Below are positions 10,167 to 21,600 of a stretch of DNA of 64,000 nucleotides, piece by piece. The position numbers were made by a program, and so were the translations under genes. The DNA comes from Mesorhabditis belari (Eukaryota > Nematoda > Chromadorea > Rhabditida > Rhabditidae). Where the stretch lies: positions 868,001 to 932,000 of the forward strand of contig CAUEEP010000927.1 of assembly GCA_958450365.1 (NCBI GenBank), in the 5' to 3' direction. The notes below the pieces were generated by a model. It saw only the letters and a program-made list of their open reading frames with translations. It searched no databases and was not told the origin of the DNA. Within the stretch, counting starts at the first letter, position 1. Each line of letters opens with the position of its first letter.

Positions 10167-13100
10167 ATGAAGTTATTGCAAAATTTCTTGTTGTTGTTAT
10201 TATATTCACTGAGTGAATCCTATTTTACGAAGGATTTTCGCGAATTTTTGGTTAATATTAATGGTGCTGAGATCGCTGAGTTATTAGAGAGAGTGGATTT
10301 ACGAGAAAATGGAAGTTTTGGTGGGAAAATCGATGGAATGGAGAAGTTGAAGAATCAGGTCGGATTTCGAGAAGTGCTTTTGAGAAATTGAAATGAATAG
10401 GTTAGAAATTGAGAATCTAGAAATTCCATTAAAATCTGATCAATTGTTGTTCTTTGTTTGTATTCTAAAGTCAAATCTAAATGATCTCAAATCGTAAGCG
10501 TAAACAAAAGCGTACTGTATCGTCCTTTCTTAAATGAATACTATAAAATCTCTTCAGCCAGTGATCCTTGTCCATGGTGTGATGAGCGATATCATGCGCT
10601 TCTTCCCAATCAAACACTTTTACCATCGACAAGGTTATTCAGAGGGTGAGGTGAGTGAAATTTGAATCCCGAATCTTCATGAACTTTATATTCTTATTCA
10701 TTTTTAGATTTACGGTACCACTTGGGGTAATCCAGATGATTTACTTATCAATGTTACTCTCAAATGTGCATATGTTAAACAGGTATTTAGAAGAAAAGAT
10801 TCAGAAGAATATTTAGCTATTCTAAAGATTTCATAAATTCTCGTTTCTTTCAGCTTCGTGCTTTCTTTGAGTCAGTTCACAAATACACAAAGAAAAAAGT
10901 TGATGTGCTTGGTTATTCGATGGGATCTGTTTTAGCGAGAAAGGCGATTCTTGGTGAACTTTTGTGTAAACAGAGAAGTTAAATGAGTAAATTTGAATGA
11001 CGGAGAAGTTAAATGACTAAATTTAAATGACAGAGAAGTTAAATGACTAAAGTTAAAAGACAGAGAAGTTAAATGACTAAAGTTTAATGACGGAGAAGTT
11101 AAATGATTAAAGGTTAAATCTAGAAAGGTAATATATACAATTTTCAACTAAAAATATCAATAGCAATGACTTTTTCGTTCTAAACTTTCTCTATTTCAGG
11201 CGGTAACTGTGAAGGCGAATTGGGTGAACCGCTCACGAAAATTGTGAGTAAATTGATTAGTTTTCATGATGAATAAAGTAATCGGATTTCTTTTAGGTAG
11301 ACACTTTCGTTTCGGTGGCTGGTTCTAATTATGGATCTTCATACTGTGATGAGTATTCGTATTTCGATGTTTGCAATCCGACAAACGGGCTCAGCTGTGA
11401 CTCGGAGTTTTTGGTAAGTACAAGAATTTTCTATTATATGTTAAATTTAATCAATAACTTTTAAAAAGATTGAGATTTTCAAAGTTTTATTTATATTTAT
11501 AGTTCTATTTATCGAATTCGATCAGCAGATGTTCCTTTTCAATCAAAAAAAATCTCGTTTTCTTTTCTAGAAAGAGCTGAACTCTTATCCAAAACGATTC
11601 GAAGGCCGGTTCTCTTTTGCAATCGCGAGTAACTTTGATGAAAAGGTTTGTGAAAAGAGGATTTTAGAGGGGAAAGTTTTCAGTTTCGTTTTCAGGTCAA
11701 ATGGGTAAGAGAAATTCATTCTAAAACTATTTAAAAGTGAATTTATTCCGTTTAGAATATTTAGAATTGTTTAGAATTGTTTAGAATTGTTTAGAAAATG
11801 GTTTAGAATTGTTTTGGTGATTTATTTAAGAATTCAGGTTGGCGAGTGGTGTTGTGGGAAGAAGTGTTGCGCTTTGTTGAACTCGAATCGAGAGTTTTGG
11901 GGCTATGAGTCAAGCCACGATCGTTTGATGATTGGGTGAGGAAAGTTGAAATCTTAAGATAAAGATTTCTGTAATAAGTAAAGTTTGTAATGTATTAGTA
12001 AAGTCTGTAGTGTATTAGTAAATGTTCTGTGTAAGTAAATGTATAAGTAAGTATAAGTTCTGTATAAGTAAGTATAAGTTCTGTATAGGTAAGTCTAAGT
12101 TCTGTCTGAGTAAGTATAAGTTCTGCCTAAGTAAGTATAAGTTCTATATATCTGTAAATGCCATTCTCGTTAGTTTTTGGGTATCGAATGTTGAAATTCT
12201 CGAGGATCAGTGCGAACTTTCAGCTCTGCTCGTCTCCAATTCGAACTCATCACCAAACATCGTCGTATCAAAGCAAAACTCATCGTTAAACGAAAGAAAT
12301 CACCGCAAAAGTTTCCCTTCAGCTTTAATAATTCAAATATTGAACGGGAAAGTGCAGAAGAGAATCGAAATTCAAATATTGTCAACTTTGAATCAATTTC
12401 TGACTCAATGAAGTCACAACTCCTTGAGAGTTTTTCGAGATTGGATAAAGAAAGAATTAATCTAAAGGGTACAATGGATTATGAAGATTTAGTCAAAGAG
12501 AAAGATTTCATTTTAAAGAATCAAGAAAATTCGATAAAAGTTGTTTCTGAAACGTTTCCCAAGACTATGACTTTTGAAGATGAATTGCCAAATTCTCGAG
12601 ATGAAAAGCTAAAGCCAAACAATTCAAAGAAAACTTCTACAAAGCCACTCTTTTCTCCATTATCATTGCTTTTCGGAAAACCCGATGGAAACGATTTTTC
12701 GTTTGGGATCTCTGGTGGACCAAGTTTGAAATCGGGAAAGATTGATTCAAGCGATGGGAAAATGAATGAGGATAAAGCTGATGAATTACAGAAGTTGTCT
12801 TCAGGGATCATTGGTGAAGGTGGGAGAGGACCGGGAGAGTTTCGGAAGGAGAACGAGTCAGAGAATCTTCCACAAGAAGAACAAAGCAAAGAGCAGACTC
12901 AAGAAGTTCCAAAAGTCGATAGAGATCATCCAGTTTTTATCTCAACTCCTGGAGGAATTGGTGCTGGAAGTGAGCTTGACAAAGTTGATTTTGAAAGTCC
13001 TCTTGAAACTGGTAACAGTGCTGGTGAAGTGATTCAAGAATCAGAAGCTTCTGAAGCTGGAATAACAGATGAGCTGTTTCAAGAACCAGAAAGTTCAAGA

Positions 13101-13973
13101 ACTCAAAAAGAACTGGTTCGGAAACGGATTGAGATGACAAAAGGAATGAATGGGAAGATGGAAATAGAAACTAGTCAAGCTAAAGGTGGACAAGAGCGAA
13201 ATGAGTCACCATTTGAAGAAATCGCTGAGAAAAGCAATGTTTTAAGAAATTCTCGAGTAATTGGGGTGTTTGATGAAGATTTTACTATAGAAAGCCAGAC
13301 TGAGAACACTTTCCAAGAAATGAAACGAATGGGAATAGCTGGAGTAGGACATGAAACTCTTCAAAATTCTGATCTCATGGAGAATGAGGTTTTAAAAATG
13401 ATTGCAAGGGAAGGAGCTTCACAATTCTCAGAAACGAATTCGAAAAATGTGCAAATTGTCCATCCAAGACTGTCAACAATTACAAAAATCTCGGAAAAAG
13501 ATCTTATGGAAAAATTTGGACCGAAAAACATGATCATCACTCGAGTAGAGGCTTCTGAATTACAAAAGAATGAGTTAAAATCAGAAAAAATACTAAAGAA
13601 TTTGATTATCAAAGATTTACCGGATAAAGTGATTGAGATTGATACGGCGAAGAGAGATTTGATTGAAATGCCGAGTCAAAACGATTATGCAATTAGAACC
13701 GAGTCAAAACCAATAATTCATCATCAAAAACGACACAGTACTCACAAATTACCCATCAAGAAATTCAAGCGAAGAAAAGTTTCTCATTCTTCTGAATTGC
13801 AGAAAAATGTGGATAAATCATTGAAATATAAAATGAAAAAGCAGAAAAGAAAAAGATTGAGAAAAACGAGACGATCAGCGAGGACATCGAAGGGGAAAGG
13901 ATTTGAAATTCATCAATATCCAATTGTGAGAATTGAACGACTGAAAAAGCAACGATCAACGGGAAAAGAATGA
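10167..13973 (+). CDS. Secreted Lipase_2-family lipase with long disordered C-terminal tail
   Basis: Nine exons in consistent phase: 10,167-10,358; 10,558-10,650; 10,708-10,782; 10,854-10,953; 11,200-11,243; 11,297-11,413; 11,571-11,645; 11,838-11,935; 12,224-13,973 (847 residues). Residues 1-20 are a hydrophobic signal peptide (MKLLQNFLLLLLYS). The alpha/beta-hydrolase domain has VHG at 69-71 (oxyanion region) and the nucleophile elbow GYSMG with Ser142. Asp230 in NFDEK and His259 in ESSHD are the likely remaining catalytic residues. Cysteines suggest secretion. This is the Lipase_2 (PF01674) triacylglycerol lipase family, expanded in nematodes. The usual domain ends near residue 265. The last exon, joined in phase (GG|C), adds about 580 Ser/Glu/Lys-rich residues ending in a basic segment. 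A 9-nt micro-exon (GTCAAATGG after TTTTCAG, near 11,695-11,704) could be included. Function is inferred as extracellular or intestinal lipid hydrolysis. Confidence 0.85.
10976..11112 (+). repeat. Minisatellite in lipase intron 4
   Basis: Four to five copies of a ~32-bp unit containing GAGAAGTTAAATGACTAAA. It lies wholly between the donor at 10,954 and the acceptor at 11,199. It makes this intron (246 bp) longer than most neighbouring introns. Confidence 0.8.
11750..11815 (+). repeat. Short tandem repeat in lipase intron 7
   Basis: Five or six copies of the 10-mer TTTAGAATTG, just before the acceptor of exon 8. Confidence 0.75.
11985..12152 (+). repeat. Tandem repeats in lipase intron 8
   Basis: Units of TAAGTATAAGTTCTG and relatives are repeated about eight times, preceded by AGTAAAGTCTGTAGTGTATT units. 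The array lies between the donor of exon 8 (11,936) and the acceptor of the tail-coding exon (12,224). Confidence 0.75.
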
Positions 13974-15658
13974 CATTTTTGAGAGAAAATCGTTTGATTT
14001 TACTCAAATTTCTTTTTGCCATTCTCATTGTTGCTCAGTTTTTTTTCTTGTTGAATAAAATGATCAAAAATCAGTACGCAAACAATAAACTTGGTGTAAT
14101 TTTATAATTCCAAAGTCTAGAATAGCATTTGAAGATCGATTTTCAAAATTTTCGCAGAGTTCAACTATTTTAGACTATTACAATTTTCTAAAAATTTATT
14201 GATCCAGTCATTTTGTGAATCTAGATAGCATCAGAAAGACATAGAGCTCATGTTAACAACTAGGCTAGTACCAAGTTTGACCCAAGCTTGAGATTTTGAA
14301 TATTTAAAGGTGGATAGGTTTCAAGGTTATTTTGACTTAAATATTAGGTTGATGAATAAGTCTTTTCCTTTCTTTTCGTACTTTCGTTCAAACCAACAAA
14401 TGCATCAATAACTATTGTTTCATTAGGAAGAAAACATTTCTATACCAACCTAACAGTGATTTTCTACTTGCTAAATAATAGTTAATGTAGTCTAAAATTA
14501 AAATACAGTACCAGCTCATTGTCAACTTATAACAATCTGCTGTTCTCTTTTCTTTTTACATACATATTAGTGAATCTATTCCATCTACAGTCATCAGGTT
14601 TACTTATTGAAAGGGTTTTGGTTAATTGTTGGTTGGTTGGTTGGTTGGTTGGTTGGTTGGTTGGTTGGTTGATTGGTTGATTGGTTGATTGGTTGGTTGG
14701 TTGGTTAGTTGGTTGTTTGGTTGGTTGTTTGGTTGGTTGGTTAGTTGGTTGGTTGGTTGGTTGATTGGTTGGTTAGTTGGTTGGTTGGTTGTTTGATTGC
14801 TTGGTTAGTTGGTTGGTTGGTTGTTTGATTGCTTGGTTAGTTGGTTGGTTAGTTGATTGTTTGGTTGGTTGATTGGCTGGTTAGTTGGTTGGTTGGTTAG
14901 TTGGTTGGTTGGTTGGTTGATTGGTTGATTGGTTGGTTGGTTGGTTGGTTGGTTAGTTGGTTGTTTGGTTGGTTGATTGGTTGGTTAGTTGGTTGGTTGG
15001 TTGTTTGATTGCTTGGTTAGTTGGTTGGTTAGTTGATTGTTTGGTTGGTTGATTGGTTGATTGGTTAGTTGGTTGGTTAATTTTGATTAATTTTAAGTTT
15101 TGTTAACTCTAGTTTGACAAGATCTAAAGCTAAAGAAGAATTTGACTATTAAATTAGTTTTTGTGTAGTTTTCTGATGTTTTTATATTGTATTTAGATTC
15201 ATTAAAGTTTATTATCTATCAAAATCGCTATCATTATAAAAAGTTTTTTCGTTTTTACAAAGAAAGAAGAAAAAGCGGAATTGTTGTTTTGAGAAAATGA
15301 AATAAAGGGAAAAAAAAAGAAATAAACGATCACAAATCAAGAATGGCTGCTGGTCTTGGAAAAGAAATCGAGAAAAATCAAAAATTTATAAAAATCTTTA
15401 CACTTATTGCATTGAAACAGAGGGGAAGGATTTAAAAATAAAATAAAAAATAAAATCGAGTTTTTCATTTGAATGAAATGAGCATTTGAGATCAGACATC
15501 GATCGGACAATTAAACCGAACTGAAAATATTAAATTAAATTAAATTTCAATCCCAAATTGTCCTCAAATGAGCGAGTTTAGTGCGCCAGAAAGGATTCGT
15601 TTTCATTTTTTGAGTATAAAGTACATTAGATAAGCTTCTACATAGTTATGAATTGCTC
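13974..15658. other. Intergenic space between two convergent genes
   Basis: This separates the stop codon of the lipase gene (+) from that of the large scaffold-like gene (-). It must hold both 3' UTRs. AATAAA-type signals occur at several points (for example ATGAAATAAAGG near 15,296). The only clear structure is the TTGG microsatellite. Confidence 0.7.
14622..15085. repeat. (TTGG)n tetranucleotide microsatellite with variants
   Basis: About 460 bp of TTGG with regular substitutions to TTAG, TTGA and TTGT. Longer blocks such as TTGGTTGTTTGATTGCTTGG occur at least three times, showing higher-order duplication. It is not the nematode telomere repeat (TTAGGC). Confidence 0.95.
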
Positions 15659-18600
15659 TCACATTCTTGCACTTTCTGGAATCCCTGTTTGATACGAGAG
15701 ATGAGAAGTGACTCCTCTCGCCATTTCATTATCATCGGGATCCATTTCAACACGGTTTTCTAGAAATAAAATGATTTAGATTAAGAATCGGAGTTGATTA
15801 TATAATACTTTAAAGTTTAGTTGTTATTTCTAAAGTAGTTGATCAATTAATGTCTATTTTAATGTTAATGAAATGTTGTTTAAACTAGCTTCTGACAAAA
15901 TAGACAACATTATACTTTAGTTCTTTTTATTGATCTCAGATTTGAACTCACGTCTTTCCTGAATATTCTGTTTCCATCTCTCCAACTCCTCCAATTGTCT
16001 CACTTGCTCTTGTTGCTCCTCGTTGCAGATAGATTGATAAACCTGGAAAAGAAAAGCTCGGTTTAATTGTCCGATCGATGTCTGATCTTAAATTTGTTAA
16101 AAAAAAAGAAAACTTAAATCTAGCTAAAATTATTGCGGAATGCGGATTTCAAAATTTTCATAAATTTCCAAAGATAGAAGTCTAATATCGATAAATGTTA
16201 TGTTATAAATGTTATAAACTATTTGAAAGTTGTAAATCTCCTCTATAAAACACGCTCAAACACGTTTTTCAATTGATTGAAACATTGAAGAAATTTCGAG
16301 AGCGAAATGCGAGTGAAGGAGTCGAGTCACTTTAGGGACAAGTTTAGTGTGGTCAAAATAGAGTTAGCTTCCCAAAATTGAAGATTTAAAAAGGAAAAGG
16401 ATAACTATATATGAATTCATTAAAAAAAAGTCAAACGGAAATGCATTTACAGAAATTTAGATAGAGCGTAAGTTCAAAACCCTCAAAATTGTCAAAAAAA
16501 CCGGCTTTTTCACAAAAAAAGGAAAATTATTGTAAAAACAAAAGTTTTCCCATGAAATGATCCCAACTCTTAATTTTGAATGATATTTGAATGGAATGGG
16601 ATATTTAGGGCCCTCATTTTCCACTATATAGTCAAAACCGAACTCTTGTGAAAGTGCGGTTTTCAAAAAGTGCTCTTTTTTGGTCACTCGCCGGTCAGTG
16701 ATAGAAACCTGATATCGATGAATGTTATGTTATAAATCTTATAAACTAATTGAAAGTTGTAAATCTCCTCTATAAAACACGCTAAAACGTTTTTCAATTG
16801 ATCGAAACATTGAAGAAATTTCGAGAGCGAAATGCGAGTGACCAGAAAAGGGTACTTTTTGAAAGCTCACAAGAGTTCGGTTTTGACTATATAGTGGAAA
16901 ATTGCCGGAAAATATCATTCAAAATAATTAAGAGTTGGGATCATTTGATGGGGAAACTTTGTTTTTAGTCAAAGTGGAAAATGACTGCCCTAAAATATGA
17001 TACAAAATAATTCCAAACATTCATCGATATCAGTTTTATGTTTATGAAAAATGTTGAAATCCGCATTTCTTATTCATCTACCTAATAGATTGAATAATAA
17101 AAAAAAAGTTTAGAATAAAAGATACATCATAAGAGACAGGAGTCCCATCAATCCAGTTATTCTCTCGTTCTGCTGATCTTTCATCCAAATATGTGAACAC
17201 ATCGGGAGTGCCTGTGACGAAAGAGATTCGACTCACCTGAAAAATTGGGATAACTTTTCAATAGGGATCTTTCTTTTGCTTTAAACTAAGATTGACATCG
17301 ACTATGACAGCTTTATAAGTGATTTACAATTGCAAAACACCGTTAGCTGGACCTTTCTGGGCAGCATTCTGTTTTAAATGTAATCGATTGTGACATTCTT
17401 GAGAAGCAAAAAGCTTTAAGTTTTATTTCAAAGCTAATCTTAGGTGGTAACTTTTGAATTTGTTGAGATCATCTATACTCTCCAGTGTCAAACCTGTCTC
17501 TCCGTTCTTCTTTGTTTTCTCTTCTCTGGTGGATGGAGGATTGACGAGGTCGAGGCTTCCATCAGATCAACAAACTCGAATTTTGGCTGCAATGGAAATA
17601 ATGAATGTAAGACTGCCGGACAGAACTTTAGCTTTGAGTGAACAAAGAACTCTAACTAAAATCCAGTTAATCCCATGCTTACTATAGAAATTTAAGCATT
17701 TAAAGTCCTAATTTTGCATTGAACTCACATTTTCACTCATAGCTTCAAGTAGAAGTGGAATATCCTCTTCCATGACGAGTGAAATGAGAGAATTCCGAAC
17801 GGGATTTCCATCGCCAGCCATTAAGGCCTAAATTCGATTTTAAAAACAAGAAAAATAGTTGATTCGTTGAATTGAAAGCCATATTCAAAAGTAAACAAAA
17901 GATGAAATCAAAAGATGAAATTTTTGTTATTTGAAAGCTTTAGAAGATGAGCTGGTCAATTTTGATTGTTAGAAAGTAAACTGACAATGGATTGATTGGG
18001 GAAAGAGTGGAGGAGAGTGAGTGGGGGAACTTCTTCATCCTCGGAATCATCGCTCAGATCGGGCATCTAGAACAATAAAGATAACAAAAATCAGCACAGC
18101 AAATGCAAATTATTAATTCATTTTAAAGAAAACTGTAAATAAAATCAAGGGTGTATGGGCAAAACGTGGAAAGTTTCAAAAGGGAATGGAAATGGACCCT
18201 CTGCTAGCAGAGATCTCGATCCATAAACCATCCGAATCACCAACTCAATGTTTGCTTCGATTACAGTAGGATTACTGTAGTCAATTCTATCTATCTATCT
18301 ACGATAAAACAGAGTAAGATTAAGTTTAAAACTGTCCACATTTTAGAAAACGGTTTTCCAAGAAACACACTAGGGTAAAGCATATTCAGCTTTGATTTGA
18401 TTTCAAAGCCAGCTTTCTCATTCCAAAGCCAGCTTTCTCATTCCAAAGCCAGCTTTCTCATTCCAAAGCCAGCTTTCTCATTCCAAAGCCAGCTTTCTCA
18501 TTCCAAAGCCAGCTTTCTCATTCCAAAGCCAGCTTTCTCATTCCAAAGCCAGCTTTCTCATTCCAAAGCCAGCTTTCTCATTCCAAAGCCAGCTTTCTCA

Positions 18601-21600
18601 TTCCAAAGCCAGCTTTCTCATTCCAAAGCCAGCTTTCTCATTCCAAAGCCAGCTTTGAAATCAAATCAAAGCTTTCATTTCAAAGCTGAATATGTCAAAA
18701 TGGCAAACCAGAAGACAGATGTCAAAATGATTTTATTGCAAAAGTCTATAAGCTTAAAGCTGGTGTACAATTTTTTAAGATCTACACATAGTATTTTGTA
18801 TATACCTTTAGAAAATACAGTACTTTAGCTAGAGTACTGTATTTTCTAAAGATCTTTAAAGTTCCAGCTGTCTCACTACAGTAAACCAGAACAAATTCAG
18901 CATATTAGAGTGAGATTATCTTTAAAAATTCCCCAACAACTTATCATCAAAAGCTAAAATTTCTTTAGCAAATACTACAAAAATTGTAATGAACCAAAAT
19001 GACATCTGTTTTCTAAAGTACAAGTTCTCAGGGTAAATTCAAAATCAAAAGGCATGCCTGTAGTTTGATCGGCATCTCGACAATCGCCTCCTCTTTCTCT
19101 TTCTCCAAATGTTTCTTTATCGCTTCCTCATCCGGGATTTCTTCCACTTCTTCTTCCTTTTCCTCCAACGAATCCACATCAAACTCTCTTTCGATCACTT
19201 TTCTCGTGATCACTTCTATTTTCTCCTCTTTCTCCTCTTTCACTTCTTTGAAAAACGTGTATTTCCCGGTTTTTCTCCCGTATGGTTCTTCTTCTTCAAC
19301 ACTGTAATCGGATTGAGATGAATTAACGGAAACGGCTGAATCAGAGGTTGAAGCTCTTCCCCTCCTTTCTCCTGATTCTTGATTCTCTTCTTGAATATCT
19401 CCATTCTCTGATACTTCAGTCCCCTCATCTTCGGATTCCTAAAGAAAACACACTGTTGTTTGAAAAGAGTTTAGTCGTTAGTCGTTAAGGAAAAGTTATA
19501 AAGTCATGCGGAAAAAGTGACAGCAATTCTCACTATCAGTCAATCAATCAAGTCAAGTCTTACGCTGAGTTCTCGTGAGTGAATCATTCGTGGTGCGGGT
19601 TGGGGCTGCAAATGAAAGAGAAAAGATAATGTGGGGGGGAAAGACACTCAGCTCAATTTTGAAAGAGTCAAAAAAAATGGTTATTTAAGAGTTAATTGTT
19701 AGTACCAATGCTAATTTCTTAATTTTTAAAAATATAAAATATAAAACTGGATAAAATAAAAGATCTTTCGTCAAAATTGAGTTCTATTTCAAGTTTCAAG
19801 TTCTAGTTCAACCTAATAGTAAAGTTCACTTGCTATCGAAAGTTTAAGAATATGAGCTTTAGAATTAAGTTTAAAGCTAATCAGAGAGTTACTAGTATAA
19901 ACCTAGAGGAAACTATGTCGTTAAAGAAAAGTCTTTGAAACAAATTTCTAGTCTAAGCTCTAAAATTAGAATCTAATGAAAGTAAACCTTTGGTTGATTC
20001 TATTCAAGTTCTGGATAAAATATAAGATCTTCGTCTTTGGCATTGGTTTAAGTATCCAATTACTTCCTAGTACAAAGTTTTATCTTAAAGAAAAGTCTAT
20101 AAAACATTCAACGAAACTTCCGGGAAGGTCAAGATTTTAAAGGAGAAACTCTGTCGTTAAATATTATCTATCATAGAACCACTAGAGATGTCTAGATTAA
20201 GGAAATGTAAATGAAAATCTTGATCAATTTACCGTTCTAACAGTGGCATCATCTCCATAGGGTTTTGGTGAGAGAAGAGCTGGGGGCAGAGTTGTGATTG
20301 GTGGTGGAAGTGGGGGCAATAGATCGATCTGTTGTCGTGCTTGTTGTTCTAAAAACTGGGCGCTCAACGATTTTCGAGTTTGCATTGATGACTGCGAATC
20401 GGTGATTGAAGGCTCGATTCTGAAAAGAAGATTGAGATGAAGGTGTTTTGAAATAGGCAATTGGTTTCCAAGGCCAAGCTAGATCTTTTGGCAATCTTGC
20501 ATTAGAATCAAGTTCAAGATTTATTAGTTTTTAACAGCTGTACCTCTTTTCCTGAACAGATTGACTTGGTGGTGGAGGTGGCGGTGGAGCGGGTCTCCTT
20601 GTCGGTGATGGCTCTGTAGCTTTTGAAGCTCCATCTAAAAAAATTAATATAATTGAGTATTGTTAGATGATTTTCTTTTTCCCTTCATTTCTAGTGATAA
20701 CTCACAGTCTCGCAACGCGGCGGAACTCCAGTGAAAGTTAAATCTTGACGTTGATTCAACAACACTCATCTAAGAATGGATAAGGCTTAGAGAAAAGGAA
20801 AAGATAAGAGAATTCGAAAAATGAAAACTTGAGAAACAAGGAAACAGGGAAACAAGTTATTTTAATAAACAAGTAGTTAAAGAACAACTTTTTGAACTTT
20901 ACCGTATTTTCTCTAATAGTAGTGCACCCCGGCGAGCCGAGTTGATGACTATTTTACGGTTTCCAAGCTTTTGCAGAAGTTCAAGACTCTAATCATCGTC
21001 AAGATCTCATCGTCAGCTACATTTTCCGACCTCACATCGATAGGTTCTGATAAGCGGTTCTCGAGATTTCGAGGAATTTAGGCGACGCTCAGGGTGCACT
21101 ACTATTAGAGAAAATACGGGATTCGGCGATCACTGGATTCAGCTAAAACTATAGTAATCTAGAAATTATATGCCTGAGAAAGAGGTATGACCTCACAGAT
21201 GTTAGAGTGCACTACTATTAGAGAAAATACGGTACTATGGTCAGGAACTCTGGAAAGTCTAAGAAAAAATAATTTCTACTTAACAACTTTAAAGTTTTAA
21301 GCACTAATCTCAAATTTTCCAGAAAATTATGAAAACTACTGTATCAAGAAGAAAAAAAGCAAAGTGATTGAGAGAGATCATTTATTTTTTTTGGGACAAT
21401 GGGCGTCGCACGCCCTATTTTGGGCCATGTAGACTGAGAAAGGACAAAAAAAATGAGGGAAAAAGATAAGAATGTTTGGTTTTCCTTTTGGAGTCAGCCA
21501 AAGAAAAAAGGTTTTCATGTGTTTCACCATTTTTAATATATCCGTGAATGTGTGAAAGGAAAAAAGAATGGCGTTTATGGGGAATGGCGAAAGAGAAAAG

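Noticed and set aside
12521..12889. 122-codon minus-strand ORF within the lipase tail exon
   Set aside because: Shadow of the plus-strand coding exon.
14622..15085. Telomere-like or CRISPR-like array
   Set aside because: A TTGG microsatellite: not TTAGGC, no spacers, and eukaryotic context.
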